From an uncultured Parvularculaceae bacterium (GTDB lineage Bacteria > Pseudomonadota > Alphaproteobacteria > Caulobacterales > Parvularculaceae): DNA of 64,000 nt. Positions 54,437 to 63,819 of this stretch are shown here, one piece after another. The notes below the pieces were generated by a model, which was given only the letters and a program-made list of their open reading frames with translations, was not told the DNA's origin and did no database searches. A program made the translations under genes and the position numbers. The stretch is from contig CAMYLZ010000014.1 of assembly GCA_947259375.1 (NCBI GenBank), positions 1 to 64,000 on the forward strand, read 5' to 3'. How positions within the stretch are numbered: position 1 is the first letter of the stretch; each line of letters begins with the position of its first letter.

Positions 54437-54859
54437 CTATTTCCGCTTGAGGTAATGGTCCAAGGCATAAAGATCGAACTCTTTGAAAAAGATAATGATC
54501 AGCGATGAAACCGCGACAGTCGTCGACGGAAAGAACAGAATCTGGCGAGATTGCGCGTCAAGCAGGTAAAGGCCGAGCGGGTCCAGCAGATATTTGGAAA
54601 TCGCCAGCGCGCCGAGGATCAACACCACCGCTTGCGCCGGATAGACATATTTTCTGAACAGGCCGAGCATCACCAGCGCGCCAAGCGCAATTTGCCCCCA
54701 AGCCAGCGGCAAGACCAGCATTTCGGTGCTAATCAGGCCGCCATAGTATTTTTCGGACAGGCCGACGCCAACTTCCGGCGACATCGCCCGCATAGTCCCC
54801 CAAATGATCAAAAGCAGCCCGGTGGTGATGCGCAGGGCCAGAAGCAGTCCGGATTTCAT
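54437..54859 (-). CDS. DoxX-like membrane protein
   Basis: A 140-aa four-helix membrane protein: LALRITTGLLLIIWGTMR, MLVLPLAWGQIALGALVML, AVVLILGALAISKYLL, and VAVSSLIIIFF. The layout fits the DoxX/DoxD-like superfamily, but conserved charged residues are not diagnostic. Function unknown. Confidence 0.6.
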   Translation of the reverse strand: MKSGLLLALRITTGLLLIIWGTMRAMSPEVGVGLSEKYYGGLISTEMLVLPLAWGQIALGALVMLGLFRKYVYPAQAVVLILGALAISKYLLDPLGLYLLDAQSRQILFFPSTTVAVSSLIIIFFKEFDLYALDHYLKRK

Positions 54860-54979
54860 TGTCGCGTCCTCATTGTTGACAGTGATGATGCTTTTAGGAC
54901 GGCCGGCGGCGTCAGGTCACTTCACAATCATGAGGGTGATGCGGCGCGAGACCGCGTGAAGCCGCACCGTTTCAATATG

Positions 54980-55849
54980 TTAGGCGATCAAACCAAGGCG
55001 CCGACGGATCTCCTCCGGCGGGTCACCGGCCTTGCGGATCGCTGCGAGCGTCGCCGCCTTGTCGCGTTTGGCGAGCCGGCGCCCGGCGTTGTCGGTAATC
55101 AGCCGATGGTGGCGATAGACGGGCGCGGGCAGGTCGAGGAGCCTTTGCAAAAGCCGATGCAGGTGTGCTGCGTGATAAAGATCCTGGCCTCGAATGACAT
55201 GGGTGACGCCTTGCAAGGCGTCGTCGTAAACCGACGCCAGATGGTAACTCGTACCAGAATCCTTGCGAGCGATGATCGCGTCGCCGAAAATTTCAGGCGT
55301 CGCCTTTATCATTCTGCGTTCGCCATGCGGCGTTTCCTCGGTGAATGAAAGCGCGTCATATGCCGTGCCGAGAAACGCCTTTGCAGTCTTGATCGACAGC
55401 CGCCAGGCATAAGGCGCGCCGGCGTCGAGCATGGCGCGCTCGTCGGCAAGTCCCAGCGGCGCGCCGATATATTGCTGGCCCTCTGGACCGGCAGGCGCGA
55501 AATGCGGCGCGCGGGTTATTTCTTCGGCTATTTCTTTTCGCGTTTTAAAACACCGGTAGACGAGGCCTTTGTCGATCAGCGCCTGCAGCGCGTCGTCATA
55601 TTCTTTCAGATGTTCTGATTGCCGGCGCACCGGCTCTTCCCATTCAAGCCCCAGCCAGGCGAGGTCGTCGAAAATTGCGGCGTCGAATTCGGGCCGGCAA
55701 CGGGTCCGGTCGATATCTTCAATCCGCAGAATGAAGCGCCCGCCGGCGGCACAGGCGGCGTCAAACGCGGTTATTGCTGAAAAGGCGTGGCCGAGATGCA
55801 AAAGCCCGGTCGGCGACGGGGCGAAGCGGGTGACGAAAGGCGCCGGCAT
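54980..55849 (-). CDS. gluQ: Glutamyl-Q tRNA(Asp) synthetase
   Basis: A 289-aa GluRS-like enzyme lacking the anticodon-binding domain; it attaches glutamate to queuosine 34 of tRNA-Asp. The ATG at 55849 gives VTRFAPSPTGLLHLGHAFSA with the HIGH-like HLGH. The KMSKS-like motif is RRLAKRDKAATL. The zinc cysteines of other members are largely missing. It is 32 nt downstream of tldD, on the same strand. Confidence 0.9.
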   Translation of the reverse strand: MPAPFVTRFAPSPTGLLHLGHAFSAITAFDAACAAGGRFILRIEDIDRTRCRPEFDAAIFDDLAWLGLEWEEPVRRQSEHLKEYDDALQALIDKGLVYRCFKTRKEIAEEITRAPHFAPAGPEGQQYIGAPLGLADERAMLDAGAPYAWRLSIKTAKAFLGTAYDALSFTEETPHGERRMIKATPEIFGDAIIARKDSGTSYHLASVYDDALQGVTHVIRGQDLYHAAHLHRLLQRLLDLPAPVYRHHRLITDNAGRRLAKRDKAATLAAIRKAGDPPEEIRRRLGLIA

Positions 55850-55881
55850 ATGCGCGTTTTCCGCTCGTAGCCGCGCGGCGC

Positions 55882-57297
55882 TTAACCAGCGCCGCCGACG
55901 GTGAGCGCGTCGATCTTGATGGTTGGCTGGCCGACGCCGACCGGCACGCCCTGACCGGCTTTGCCGCAAACGCCGATACCCGGATCAAGGGCGAAATCAT
56001 TGCCGATCATCGACACCTTGGTAAGAACGCTGGGTCCATCGCCGATCAAGGCGGCATTCTTGATCGGTGCGCCGAGTTTGCCGTTTTTGACGCGGTAAGC
56101 CTCTGTGCAGTTAAAGACGAACTTGCCGGAGGTGATGTCGACCTGCCCGCCCGAAAAGTTGACGGCGTAGATCCCGTCCTTGACCGAGGCGAGGATTTCG
56201 TCGGGGTCGTGATCGCCTGCAGTCATGAATGTGTTGGTCATGCGCGGCATCGGTTGATGGGCGAAACTTTCGCGACGCCCATTGCCTGTGGCCGCGACAC
56301 CCATAAGCCGCGCATTGAGGCGGTCCTGCAGATAGCCTTTGAGGATGCCGTCTTCGATCAGCACGGTGCGCGAGGTCGGCGTGCCTTCATCGTCGACAGA
56401 GAGCGAACCGCGCCGTCCGGCGATCGTTCCGTCATCGACAACTGTGACCCCGGGCGCGGCAACCCGCTCGCCGAGCCGCCCGGCGAAGGCGGACGTCTTT
56501 TTGCGGTTGAAATCGCCTTCAAGGCCATGGCCGACCGCCTCATGCAGCAACACGCCGGTCCAGCCCGGACCGAGCACCACTTCCATTTCGCCGGCCGGCG
56601 CGGCTTCGGCCTCGAGATTGACCAGCGCTTGGCGCAATGCCTCGTCGACCTGCCCCTGCCAGGCGTCGGGCGTAATGAAACGTTGATAGCCTTCGCGACC
56701 GCCAGCGCCGTATGAGCCAGATTCCTGCCGGTCGCCCTCGCCGGCGGTGACCGACACATTGAGCCGCACCAATGGCCGGAAATCGCGGATGATGCGGCCG
56801 CCGGGACGCATGATTTCGATCGCTTCCCAGGCGCCGGAAAGCGTGCATGAAACTTGCCGCACGCGCGAATCTTTGTCGCGCGCATAGGCGTTGATCTCTT
56901 CGAGAAGCTTTGTTTTCGCCTCGAAACTCAAATCGCCAAGCGGGTTTTCATCCGGATAAAGCTTGGTGTTGGTGCTGGCGGGCCCTTCCGCGATGACGCC
57001 GCCGGCGCCGCGTTTGACCGCCTGAACGGCGCTCGCCGCGCGTGTCAGCGCCGCCTCGGACAGCTCGGATGCATGGGCGTATCCTGTTGATTCGCCGCAA
57101 ACGGCGCGCAGCCCAAAGCCCTGTGTCACGTCGAAATTCGCCGCTTTCAGCCGGTTGTCGTCAAAGACGAAGGATTCCGACTGGCCGTATTCGAGGTATA
57201 GCTCGCCATCATCAGCGCCGCTCAAGGCGTTGTTGAGGATCGATTGCGTGTGCTCGCGGTCGAGTTCGGTGCGGGAGAAGAAGTAAGAGTCGGTCAT
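55882..57297 (-). CDS. tldD: Metalloprotease TldD
   Basis: A 471-aa TldD from the ATG at 57297. The zinc motif is VLLHEAVGHGLEGDFNRK (HEAVGH). GGIIRDF-type PGGRIIRDFRPLVRLN and the C-terminal GVCGKAGQGVPVGVGQP are also typical. It forms TldD/TldE, which matures peptides and degrades unfolded chains; tldE (pmbA) is not in this window. Upstream of gluQ. Confidence 0.94.
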   Translation of the reverse strand: MTDSYFFSRTELDREHTQSILNNALSGADDGELYLEYGQSESFVFDDNRLKAANFDVTQGFGLRAVCGESTGYAHASELSEAALTRAASAVQAVKRGAGGVIAEGPASTNTKLYPDENPLGDLSFEAKTKLLEEINAYARDKDSRVRQVSCTLSGAWEAIEIMRPGGRIIRDFRPLVRLNVSVTAGEGDRQESGSYGAGGREGYQRFITPDAWQGQVDEALRQALVNLEAEAAPAGEMEVVLGPGWTGVLLHEAVGHGLEGDFNRKKTSAFAGRLGERVAAPGVTVVDDGTIAGRRGSLSVDDEGTPTSRTVLIEDGILKGYLQDRLNARLMGVAATGNGRRESFAHQPMPRMTNTFMTAGDHDPDEILASVKDGIYAVNFSGGQVDITSGKFVFNCTEAYRVKNGKLGAPIKNAALIGDGPSVLTKVSMIGNDFALDPGIGVCGKAGQGVPVGVGQPTIKIDALTVGGAG

Positions 57298-57424
57298 ACA
57301 ATGAGACTTAGTCGCGCGTGAGGGCGGGAGCAATGGCCAAGACGTCCCGTCCTGCGACCATTTTTCCGGCGCTAGCGCGATGACGGCGGACCTGCTGCTG
57401 GCTTATATGCCGCGGTAGAACAAT

Positions 57425-57452
57425 TTGACCTCGGCGTAGGGGGCGGCTTATG
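57425..57452 (+). promoter_or_regulatory. Possible promoter of the cytochrome oxidase operon
   Basis: TTGACC (57425-57430), a 16-nt spacer and CTTATG (57447-57452), about 80 nt upstream of ctaC. The -35 is good and the -10 is poor. Confidence 0.35.
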
Positions 57453-57530
57453 CCGTCGCCCGGCGCGTAGGCGTTTGTGTCGGCGAATTAACGGGATGGC
57501 GATTGTCACCCAGTTGCGCGGGAAGCGGTG

Positions 57531-58694
57531 ATGAAGAAATTCTTATCTGGACTTTCAGGTCTATTTGTTTTGGCGGCGGAGAGCGCTCATGCGGCGCAGG
57601 AAGACGGCGCTATTTCCATGGTGCCGGCGGCGTCGGCGCTCGCGGAGGAGGTGCATTTCTTCCATAATGGGATTTTGCTGCCGATCATCACAGTAATCTG
57701 CCTGTTGGTTCTGGCGCTGCTGCTGGTGGTGATCTTGCGCTTTAACGTCAAGGCCAATCCCGAGCCGAACCGTTTCAGCCACAACACGCTGATCGAGATT
57801 ATCTGGACCGGGGTGCCGATCCTCATTCTTCTGGTGATCGCGCTTCCCTCATTCGAGCTCCTGTTCAAGGAAGACGTCACGCCCGACGGCAAGCAGGTTG
57901 CGGCGCGCGGCGACGGCCAGACCGTCGATTTCGTTTTTCCGAATGATTTTCCTGAAAGCCGCATGGTGGCGCGTCCCGATCATTTGCAGGTGATCGTCGA
58001 TGACGGCGCGACGCGCACCACGCTGAAGCATCGCAGGGATTTCCGTGTCGAAGGCTGGGGCGAGACCAATCTCGTCGTTTCCCTCAACGAGCCGGCGCCG
58101 GCCGGAGCGAGCGTAATTTTGCGCGGCGGGCGCTCGACCCAGAATGTTTCGAGCTGCCCTATGGCCAAACGCTATATCGACTCTTGTGAAAAGGAAGTCG
58201 TGCTGGCCCCGACCATGACCCTCAAGGTCAACGGCTATCAGTGGGGCTGGAGCTATTCCTATCCGGATTTCGGCGACTTTGAGTATTCCTCCAACATGCT
58301 GCCCGAAGAGCAGACGACGCCTGAGCTTTATCGTTTTGAAGTCGACAATCGCGTTCTGGTGCCGGTCGGCGAAACCATTCGCGTGACGACGACCGCGCGC
58401 GATGTCATTCACTCTTGGGCGATTCCGTCCTTCGCCATCAAGATCGACGCCGTTCCGGGCCGAATTAATGAGACCTGGTTCCGCGCTGAGCAAGAAGACG
58501 TTTATTACGGTCAGTGTTCGGAGATTTGCGGCGTCAAACACTCATTCATGCCGATCGCCGTGGAAGTCGTTTCGCGGCCTGAATTTGAAGCCTGGGTCGA
58601 CAGCCAGCGCGCGCTCGCCGGGCTCGATCCGATGTTTGAAACCGACATGATGAAACTCGCGCAGGGCCCGGTCGCCGGCGCCGCGGCTGAATAG
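57531..58694 (+). CDS. ctaC: Cytochrome c oxidase subunit II
   Basis: A 387-aa subunit II carrying the CuA centre. The ATG at 57531 follows GGGAAG; a GTG one codon earlier is possible. A signal peptide and two helices (~48-69, ~91-111) precede the cupredoxin domain. CuA ligands are His294, Cys329, Glu331, Cys333, His337 and Met340 ([13 protein letters not shown]). About 100 extra residues (~120-225) sit between TM2 and the conserved [14 protein letters not shown], including a CX9C pair (Cys209, Cys219). Standard subunit II is nearer 280-300 aa. Confidence 0.95.
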   Translation: MKKFLSGLSGLFVLAAESAHAAQEDGAISMVPAASALAEEVHFFHNGILLPIITVICLLVLALLLVVILRFNVKANPEPNRFSHNTLIEIIWTGVPILILLVIALPSFELLFKEDVTPDGKQVAARGDGQTVDFVFPNDFPESRMVARPDHLQVIVDDGATRTTLKHRRDFRVEGWGETNLVVSLNEPAPAGASVILRGGRSTQNVSSCPMAKRYIDSCEKEVVLAPTMTLKVNGYQWGWSYSYPDFGDFEYSSNMLPEEQTTPELYRFEVDNRVLVPVGETIRVTTTARDVIHSWAIPSFAIKIDAVPGRINETWFRAEQEDVYYGQCSEICGVKHSFMPIAVEVVSRPEFEAWVDSQRALAGLDPMFETDMMKLAQGPVAGAAAE

Positions 58695-58711
58695 AGAGGC
58701 TGGAACAGACC

Positions 58712-60379
58712 ATGGCTGACGCACAAGCAGCACACGAAGCGCACGACGCCCACGATCATAAGCCGCCATTCCTGGTTCGCTGGCTTTTCTCAACGAACCA
58801 CAAGGATATCGGCACGCTTTATCTGATCTTTGCGATCATCGCCGGCATTGTCGGCGGCACGATGTCCGGCCTGATGCGCCTGGAGCTCGCTGAGCCCGGC
58901 GTGACCTTCCTCACCACCTTCATGGGGCAGCGGGATATCGATGCGGCGTCCAATTTCTACAATGTGCTGATTACCTATCACGGGTTGATCATGATCTTCT
59001 TCATGGTCATGCCGGCGATGATCGGCGGCTTCGGCAACTGGTTCGTGCCCATTATGATTGGCGCGCCGGACATGGCCTTCCCGCGCATGAACAATATCTC
59101 GTTCTGGCTTTACGCGGCGTCGGGCATTGTCATTACGCTTTCTCTGTTCGTGCCCGGTTACGGTTCGAATACCGGTTTTGGAGGCGGCTGGGTGATGTAT
59201 CCGCCCTTATCGTCCAACACGGGCAGTCCGGGGCCGGCGATGGATCTCGTGATTTTGTCGCTGCACCTTGCCGGCGCATCGTCGATCCTCGGCTCGATCA
59301 ATTTCATCACTACGATTTTCAACATGCGCGCGCCGGGCATGACGCTGCACAAGATGCCGCTATTCGCCTGGTCGGTGCTGGTGACCGCATTTCTGTTGGT
59401 GCTGTCGTTGCCGGTGTTGGCCGGCGCCATCACAATGCTGCTGACCGACCGCAACTTCGGTACGTCGTTCTTTGACGCATCAGGCGGTGGCGACCCGCTG
59501 CTCTACCAGCACCTGTTCTGGTTCTTTGGCCATCCGGAGGTCTACATTCTCATCCTCCCGGGCTTCGGCATCATCTCGCATATCGTATCGACCTTCTCGA
59601 AAAAACCGATCTTCGGCTATCTCGGCATGGCGTATGCGATGGTGGCGATCGGTTTCGTCGGCTTCATCGTCTGGGCGCACCACATGTATACGGTCGGCCT
59701 GTCGGTGAACATGAAGGCCTATTTCGTCGCCGCGACGATGGTCATCGCAGTGCCCACCGGCATCAAGATCTTCTCATGGATCGCCACAATGTGGGGCGGC
59801 TCAATCAGCTTCAAAACGCCAATGCTGTGGGCGATGGGTTTCATCTTTCTGTTCACCGTCGGCGGGGTGACCGGCGTTGTGCTCGCCAACTCGTCAATCG
59901 ACCATTATCTGCACGACACCTATTATGTGGTCGCGCACTTCCATTACGTGCTGTCACTCGGCGCGGTATTCGCGATTTTTGCGGGCTGGTATTACTGGTT
60001 CTCGAAAATGACGGGTAAGGAATATCGCGAATGGCTCGGCGCCCTGCACTTTTGGGTGATGTTTGTCGGCGTTAACCTGATTTTCTTCCCGCAGCACTTC
60101 CTTGGTCTGCAAGGCATGCCGCGGCGATATATCGATTATCCGGAATTGTTTGCGAAGTGGAACTACGTCTCCACCGTCGGCTACGGCATCACCGTGCTCG
60201 CTGTCATCATCTTCGCGATCTGCATGATCGACGCTTTCTTCATCTATCGGAAAAAAGCGGTCGCCAATCCGTGGGGCGAAGGCGCGACGACGCTGGAATG
60301 GACGCTGCCTTCGCCGCCGCCATTCCACCAGTTCAATGAACTGCCGCGCTTTGACAAAGGCGACGCCAAAGCGTTCTAG
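58712..60379 (+). CDS. ctaD: Cytochrome c oxidase subunit I
   Basis: A 555-aa heme-copper oxidase subunit I with 12 helices. Ligand and channel residues are in [20 protein letters not shown] (CuB His, cross-linked Tyr and the gating Glu), [10 protein letters not shown] (CuB His pair) and [10 protein letters not shown] (heme a and a3 His). The D-channel Asn/Asp segment ([14 protein letters not shown] region) is present. It is 17 nt after ctaC and followed by a strong terminator. Confidence 0.97.
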   Translation: MADAQAAHEAHDAHDHKPPFLVRWLFSTNHKDIGTLYLIFAIIAGIVGGTMSGLMRLELAEPGVTFLTTFMGQRDIDAASNFYNVLITYHGLIMIFFMVMPAMIGGFGNWFVPIMIGAPDMAFPRMNNISFWLYAASGIVITLSLFVPGYGSNTGFGGGWVMYPPLSSNTGSPGPAMDLVILSLHLAGASSILGSINFITTIFNMRAPGMTLHKMPLFAWSVLVTAFLLVLSLPVLAGAITMLLTDRNFGTSFFDASGGGDPLLYQHLFWFFGHPEVYILILPGFGIISHIVSTFSKKPIFGYLGMAYAMVAIGFVGFIVWAHHMYTVGLSVNMKAYFVAATMVIAVPTGIKIFSWIATMWGGSISFKTPMLWAMGFIFLFTVGGVTGVVLANSSIDHYLHDTYYVVAHFHYVLSLGAVFAIFAGWYYWFSKMTGKEYREWLGALHFWVMFVGVNLIFFPQHFLGLQGMPRRYIDYPELFAKWNYVSTVGYGITVLAVIIFAICMIDAFFIYRKKAVANPWGEGATTLEWTLPSPPPFHQFNELPRFDKGDAKAF

Positions 60380-60410
60380 TCTTTGACGGACGATAGATTG
60401 ACTGACTTCA

Positions 60411-60442
60411 AACCCCGCCGGGCGCTGCCCGGCGGGGTTTTT
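60411..60442 (+). terminator. Rho-independent terminator after ctaD
   Basis: A 13-bp perfect stem (AACCCCGCCGGGC and its complement) with a GCT loop and a TTTTT tail. It separates ctaCD from the downstream assembly genes. Confidence 0.92.
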
Positions 60443-60584
60443 CGTTGATTTTCAGAAACTTGCCGTGACTGGCACGGCGCTCGTGAATGGTTTATGAATC
60501 GTTAATGCAGGGTGCGCGCTGACGGCGAAGGGGCCGGCGCGCTCATGCATTGGTTTAGGGCGACAGCAACAATCTGGAGGGGTA

Positions 60585-60953
60585 ATGCTGGAAACCATCA
60601 TCAACGACGTGTCTGGAATTTTTCGGGCAACATTTCTGGCCGGCGACTGGATCGCTTTATTGATCGCATTCGGTTCGGTGCTTGTGGCGTCTTTGTTCAT
60701 GCAGCGAGGCACGCAAATTGGCTCCATGACGCTGCTGGCGCTGGTGCTATTTGCGGTTGGCGGGTTTTTCCGCGGATATTTCCGCGGTGCGCCGACGGAC
60801 GGCGCGACCCAGGGCGACCGCGCGGTCACGCAACTTGAAACAAGCTGGCTGCATTTCATGGACCTGCAGGCAGGCACGCTGCTGGCTTATTTCATCGCCT
60901 TCATGTTCCTCATCCTGGTGCTGTTCGGGATGCGGAGCGTTATCGGGCGCTGA
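60585..60953 (+). CDS. Membrane protein within the cytochrome oxidase locus
   Basis: A 122-aa protein with three hydrophobic helices (WIALLIAFGSVLVASLFM, MTLLALVLFAVGGFFRGY, LLAYFIAFMFLILVLFGM). GGAGGGG lies just ahead of its ATG. No family recognised. It lies between ctaCD and ctaB; a role in oxidase assembly is only suggested by position. Confidence 0.65.
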   Translation: MLETIINDVSGIFRATFLAGDWIALLIAFGSVLVASLFMQRGTQIGSMTLLALVLFAVGGFFRGYFRGAPTDGATQGDRAVTQLETSWLHFMDLQAGTLLAYFIAFMFLILVLFGMRSVIGR

Positions 60954-61061
60954 GCGGAAAATTTAGTTTCGGGGGCGGCTGCGGCGTTATGGAGCGCCGC
61001 AGCCGTCTGCTTTTGAGGCGCCGGTATTTCCCTTCCCGCGCCATTGAGGCATAAGCCCGCC

Positions 61062-61970
61062 ATGAGCGAGCCTGTCATGACGCCACGCAGTTACGCATCC
61101 GCCGGACCGGGCGACTATTTCGCGCTGTTAAAGCCGCGAGTCATGTCGCTCGTGATTTTCACCGCATTTGTCGGGATGGTGCTGGCGCCTGGCGCGCTCC
61201 ACCCGGTACTGGCCGCCGTTTCGCTATTGGCGATCGCTGTCGGCGCTGGCGCGTCCGGGGCGCTCAATATGTGGTGGGATGCGGATATTGACGCCGTGAT
61301 GGCGCGCACCGCCGGCCGGCCAGTGCCGTCGGGGCGGGTGCCGCGCGCCGAGGCCGCAGCTTTCGGACTGTTCCTGTCCGGGCTTTCCGTGGCGCTTCTG
61401 GCGCTGGCGGCGAACTATCTTGCCGCCGGTTTGCTGGCCTTCACGATCTTTTTCTACGTTGTCATCTATTCCATGTGGCTGAAACGCTCGACGCCGCAGA
61501 ATATCGTCATTGGCGGCGCCGCTGGGGCGTTGCCGCCGGTGGTGGGCTGGGCGGCGGCGAGCGGAACAGCGCCGCTTGAAGCGTGGGTGTTGTTCGCTAT
61601 CATTTTCCTGTGGACGCCGCCGCATTTTTGGGCGCTGGCGCTATACAAGCGCGGCGATTATGAGCGCGCCGGCGTGCCGATGATGCCGGTGGTGAAAGGC
61701 GAGGCGTCCACCCGCAAGCAGATTTTCGGATATGCCGTCATTCTCGCCGCCGCCGGCGCAGCACCGTTTTTCCTCGGGATTGCAGGCTGGCTATACCTTG
61801 GCGTCAGTATCGCGCTCGGCGCCGGGTTTTTATGGTGGTCGTTCAAGGTGCTGCGCGCGCCGGAAGGCGATTATGGCTCCGCGAAAAAGCTGTTCGGTTT
61901 TTCGCTGCTTTACCTGTTTGGACTTTTCGCCGCACTCCTTGTTGAGAAACTCGCAGGTCTCCATGTCTGA
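61062..61970 (+). CDS. ctaB: Heme o synthase (protoheme IX farnesyltransferase)
   Basis: A 302-aa UbiA-family prenyltransferase with seven or more helices that farnesylates heme b for oxidase assembly. The Mg-diphosphate motif is [19 protein letters not shown] (DxxxD), with [13 protein letters not shown] [20 protein letters not shown] and [14 protein letters not shown]. The ATG at 61062 was preferred over a TTG six codons earlier. Its stop overlaps the next small gene by 8 nt. Confidence 0.95.
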   Translation: MSEPVMTPRSYASAGPGDYFALLKPRVMSLVIFTAFVGMVLAPGALHPVLAAVSLLAIAVGAGASGALNMWWDADIDAVMARTAGRPVPSGRVPRAEAAAFGLFLSGLSVALLALAANYLAAGLLAFTIFFYVVIYSMWLKRSTPQNIVIGGAAGALPPVVGWAAASGTAPLEAWVLFAIIFLWTPPHFWALALYKRGDYERAGVPMMPVVKGEASTRKQIFGYAVILAAAGAAPFFLGIAGWLYLGVSIALGAGFLWWSFKVLRAPEGDYGSAKKLFGFSLLYLFGLFAALLVEKLAGLHV

Positions 61971-62133
61971 CCCGAAACATGTTTTGGAAATTAAAATGCT
62001 GACGCCGGATGAACGCAAACAGCAAAAACGGCGCAATCTGGCGATTGCGCTGGCGCTGGCTGCTTTCATGGCGACGGTATTCCTTGTGACAATCCTGCGG
62101 CTTGGCGGCTCAGTGGCCGAGCGCAGCTTCTAG
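61963..62133 (+). CDS. Small membrane protein between ctaB and ctaG (CoxF-like)
   Basis: A 56-aa protein: a charged N-half ([13 protein letters not shown]) and one helix ([20 protein letters not shown]). Its start overlaps the ctaB stop (ATGTCTGA), so it is translationally coupled. Comparable small proteins occupy this slot in other alphaproteobacterial cta operons; the function is unclear. Confidence 0.75.
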   Translation: MSDPKHVLEIKMLTPDERKQQKRRNLAIALALAAFMATVFLVTILRLGGSVAERSF

Positions 62134-62146
62134 TCTGGCGGGATAG

Positions 62147-62716
62147 ATGAGCACGCTTGATAAGAACAAGAAAACCGCCGCGCTGGTATCATTGGGCGTC
62201 GCCGGCATGGTCGCCATGTCCTTCGCCGCAGTGCCCGCTTATCGCGCCTTTTGCCAAGTGACCGGTTGGGGCGGCACGACCCAGCGCGCTGAGGCCGAAG
62301 CAGGCCGCACGCTCTCCCGCCAAGTGACGGTGCGGTTCGACGCGACGGTGAGCCAGGGGCTTGCCTGGACGTTTGAGCCAGAACAAGTCTCGCAAACCTT
62401 GCATATCGGTGAGACGGGGCTAGCCTTTTACGAAGCCGAGAACCTCGCCGACCGGCCGGTGACCGGCCGCGCCGCCTTTAATGTGTCGCCCGCCAAGGCC
62501 GGCATTTATTTCAAGAAGATCGAGTGTTTCTGCTTTACCGAACAGACATTGAAACCCGGTGAGAAGGTTTCAATGCCGGTGACGTACTATGTCGATCCGG
62601 CGCTTGCCGACGACAAAAACCTCGATGATGTGCAGACAATAACGCTCGCCTACACGTTTTTTGCGTGGGAAGATGACGAGACGGCCGTGGCCGGCAGCCC
62701 GAGTGCGGCTGAATAG
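62147..62716 (+). CDS. ctaG: Cytochrome c oxidase assembly protein CtaG (Cox11)
   Basis: A 189-aa Cox11-type copper chaperone that inserts CuB into subunit I. One N-terminal helix (ALVSLGVAGMVAMSFAAVPA) anchors a periplasmic beta domain. The copper motif ECFCFTEQTL (CFC) is intact, preceded by PAKAGIYFKKI. It is 13 nt after the small CoxF-like gene. Confidence 0.96.
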   Translation: MSTLDKNKKTAALVSLGVAGMVAMSFAAVPAYRAFCQVTGWGGTTQRAEAEAGRTLSRQVTVRFDATVSQGLAWTFEPEQVSQTLHIGETGLAFYEAENLADRPVTGRAAFNVSPAKAGIYFKKIECFCFTEQTLKPGEKVSMPVTYYVDPALADDKNLDDVQTITLAYTFFAWEDDETAVAGSPSAAE

Positions 62717-62814
62717 CGCGGGGCGAAGCGCCCCATGCGCTTGGATTTTCCAGCCGCGCCAGTATAGAAAACACCAAATTTTTCGCATGCGACTAGGACG
62801 AAAAGGGACGGGCC

Positions 62815-63786
62815 ATGGCCGGCGCTGAAGTCAAACACGACTACCACCTCGTAAACCCATCGCCGTGGCCGCTGGTCGGCTCGATCGCTGCCGCCATCAT
62901 GATGATCGGCGCGGTGACCTGGATGGAGACCGGCGCCGGCGGCCTCAAGCTTGGCGGCCTTGCTGATGACGGCTCGGCGAAGTGGTTCACCTTGAGCGGC
63001 AACTGGATCTTTTTCGTTGGTTTTGCCGGCGTATTGCTGACCATGATCGGCTGGTGGCGCGATATCATCCGCGAAAGCCTGACAGGTGAAAACACCGCCC
63101 TCGTTATCCGGCTGGGCCTGCGCTACGGCATGTTGCTGTTCATCGCTTCGGAGGTGATGTTCTTCGCCGCCTGGTTCTGGGCGTTTTTCGGCGCGGCGCT
63201 GTTTCCGGGCGCGTTCGAGCCGGTGATCCTCGCCGACGGCACACAGATGCTTAACCCGAATGGCGATCCGGCTTTTCTGGGCAATGACGGCCGGGTTCAT
63301 GCCACTGGCGCCGTGTGGCCGCCGGTTGGCGTCGAGCCGCTGAGCCCGTGGGGCTTGCCGCTGTTGAACACACTGATCTTGTTGCTTTCCGGCACGACCG
63401 TGACCTGGGCGCATTATGCTGTTCAACACAATGATCAAAAAGGCCTCGTACAAGGCTTGCTGGTGACGATCGTTCTCGGCGCCTTTTTCAGCGTGCTGCA
63501 GGGCGTTGAGTATGCCGAAGCGCTCAATCTCGGCATGTTCAAATTCTCTGGCGGCGGTATTTATGGCGCATCATTCTTCATGGCGACCGGCTTCCACGGC
63601 CTGCATGTGATCATCGGCACGATTTTCCTTGCGGTCTGCCTGTTCCGGGCGCTGGCCGGTCAGTTCACGCCCGAGCGGCATTTCGGCTTTGAATGCGCCG
63701 CCTGGTACTGGCACTTTGTCGACGTGGTGTGGCTGTTCCTGTTCGCCTTCATCTATGTGCTCGGCAATCAGGGGCTTTTGTCCTAG
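62815..63786 (+). CDS. ctaE: Cytochrome c oxidase subunit III
   Basis: A 323-aa subunit III with seven helices. The N-terminus has HPYH-type KHDYHLVNPSPWPLVGS. YGMLLFIASEVMFFAAWFWA and the C-terminal FGFECAAWYWHFVDVVWLFL are diagnostic. Relative to typical ~270-290 aa proteins, an extra ~30-residue hydrophilic stretch (VILADGTQMLNPNGDPAFLG) sits before WPPVGVEPLSPWG. Confidence 0.96.
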   Translation: MAGAEVKHDYHLVNPSPWPLVGSIAAAIMMIGAVTWMETGAGGLKLGGLADDGSAKWFTLSGNWIFFVGFAGVLLTMIGWWRDIIRESLTGENTALVIRLGLRYGMLLFIASEVMFFAAWFWAFFGAALFPGAFEPVILADGTQMLNPNGDPAFLGNDGRVHATGAVWPPVGVEPLSPWGLPLLNTLILLLSGTTVTWAHYAVQHNDQKGLVQGLLVTIVLGAFFSVLQGVEYAEALNLGMFKFSGGGIYGASFFMATGFHGLHVIIGTIFLAVCLFRALAGQFTPERHFGFECAAWYWHFVDVVWLFLFAFIYVLGNQGLLS

Positions 63787-63819
63787 ACTCTACCGGCAGC
63801 AGCCGGAAAAGGGGGCCGC

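Noticed and set aside
62650..63453. 267-aa minus-strand frame opposite ctaE
   Set aside because: Antisense to cytochrome oxidase subunit III, Arg/His/Gln-rich, no domain.
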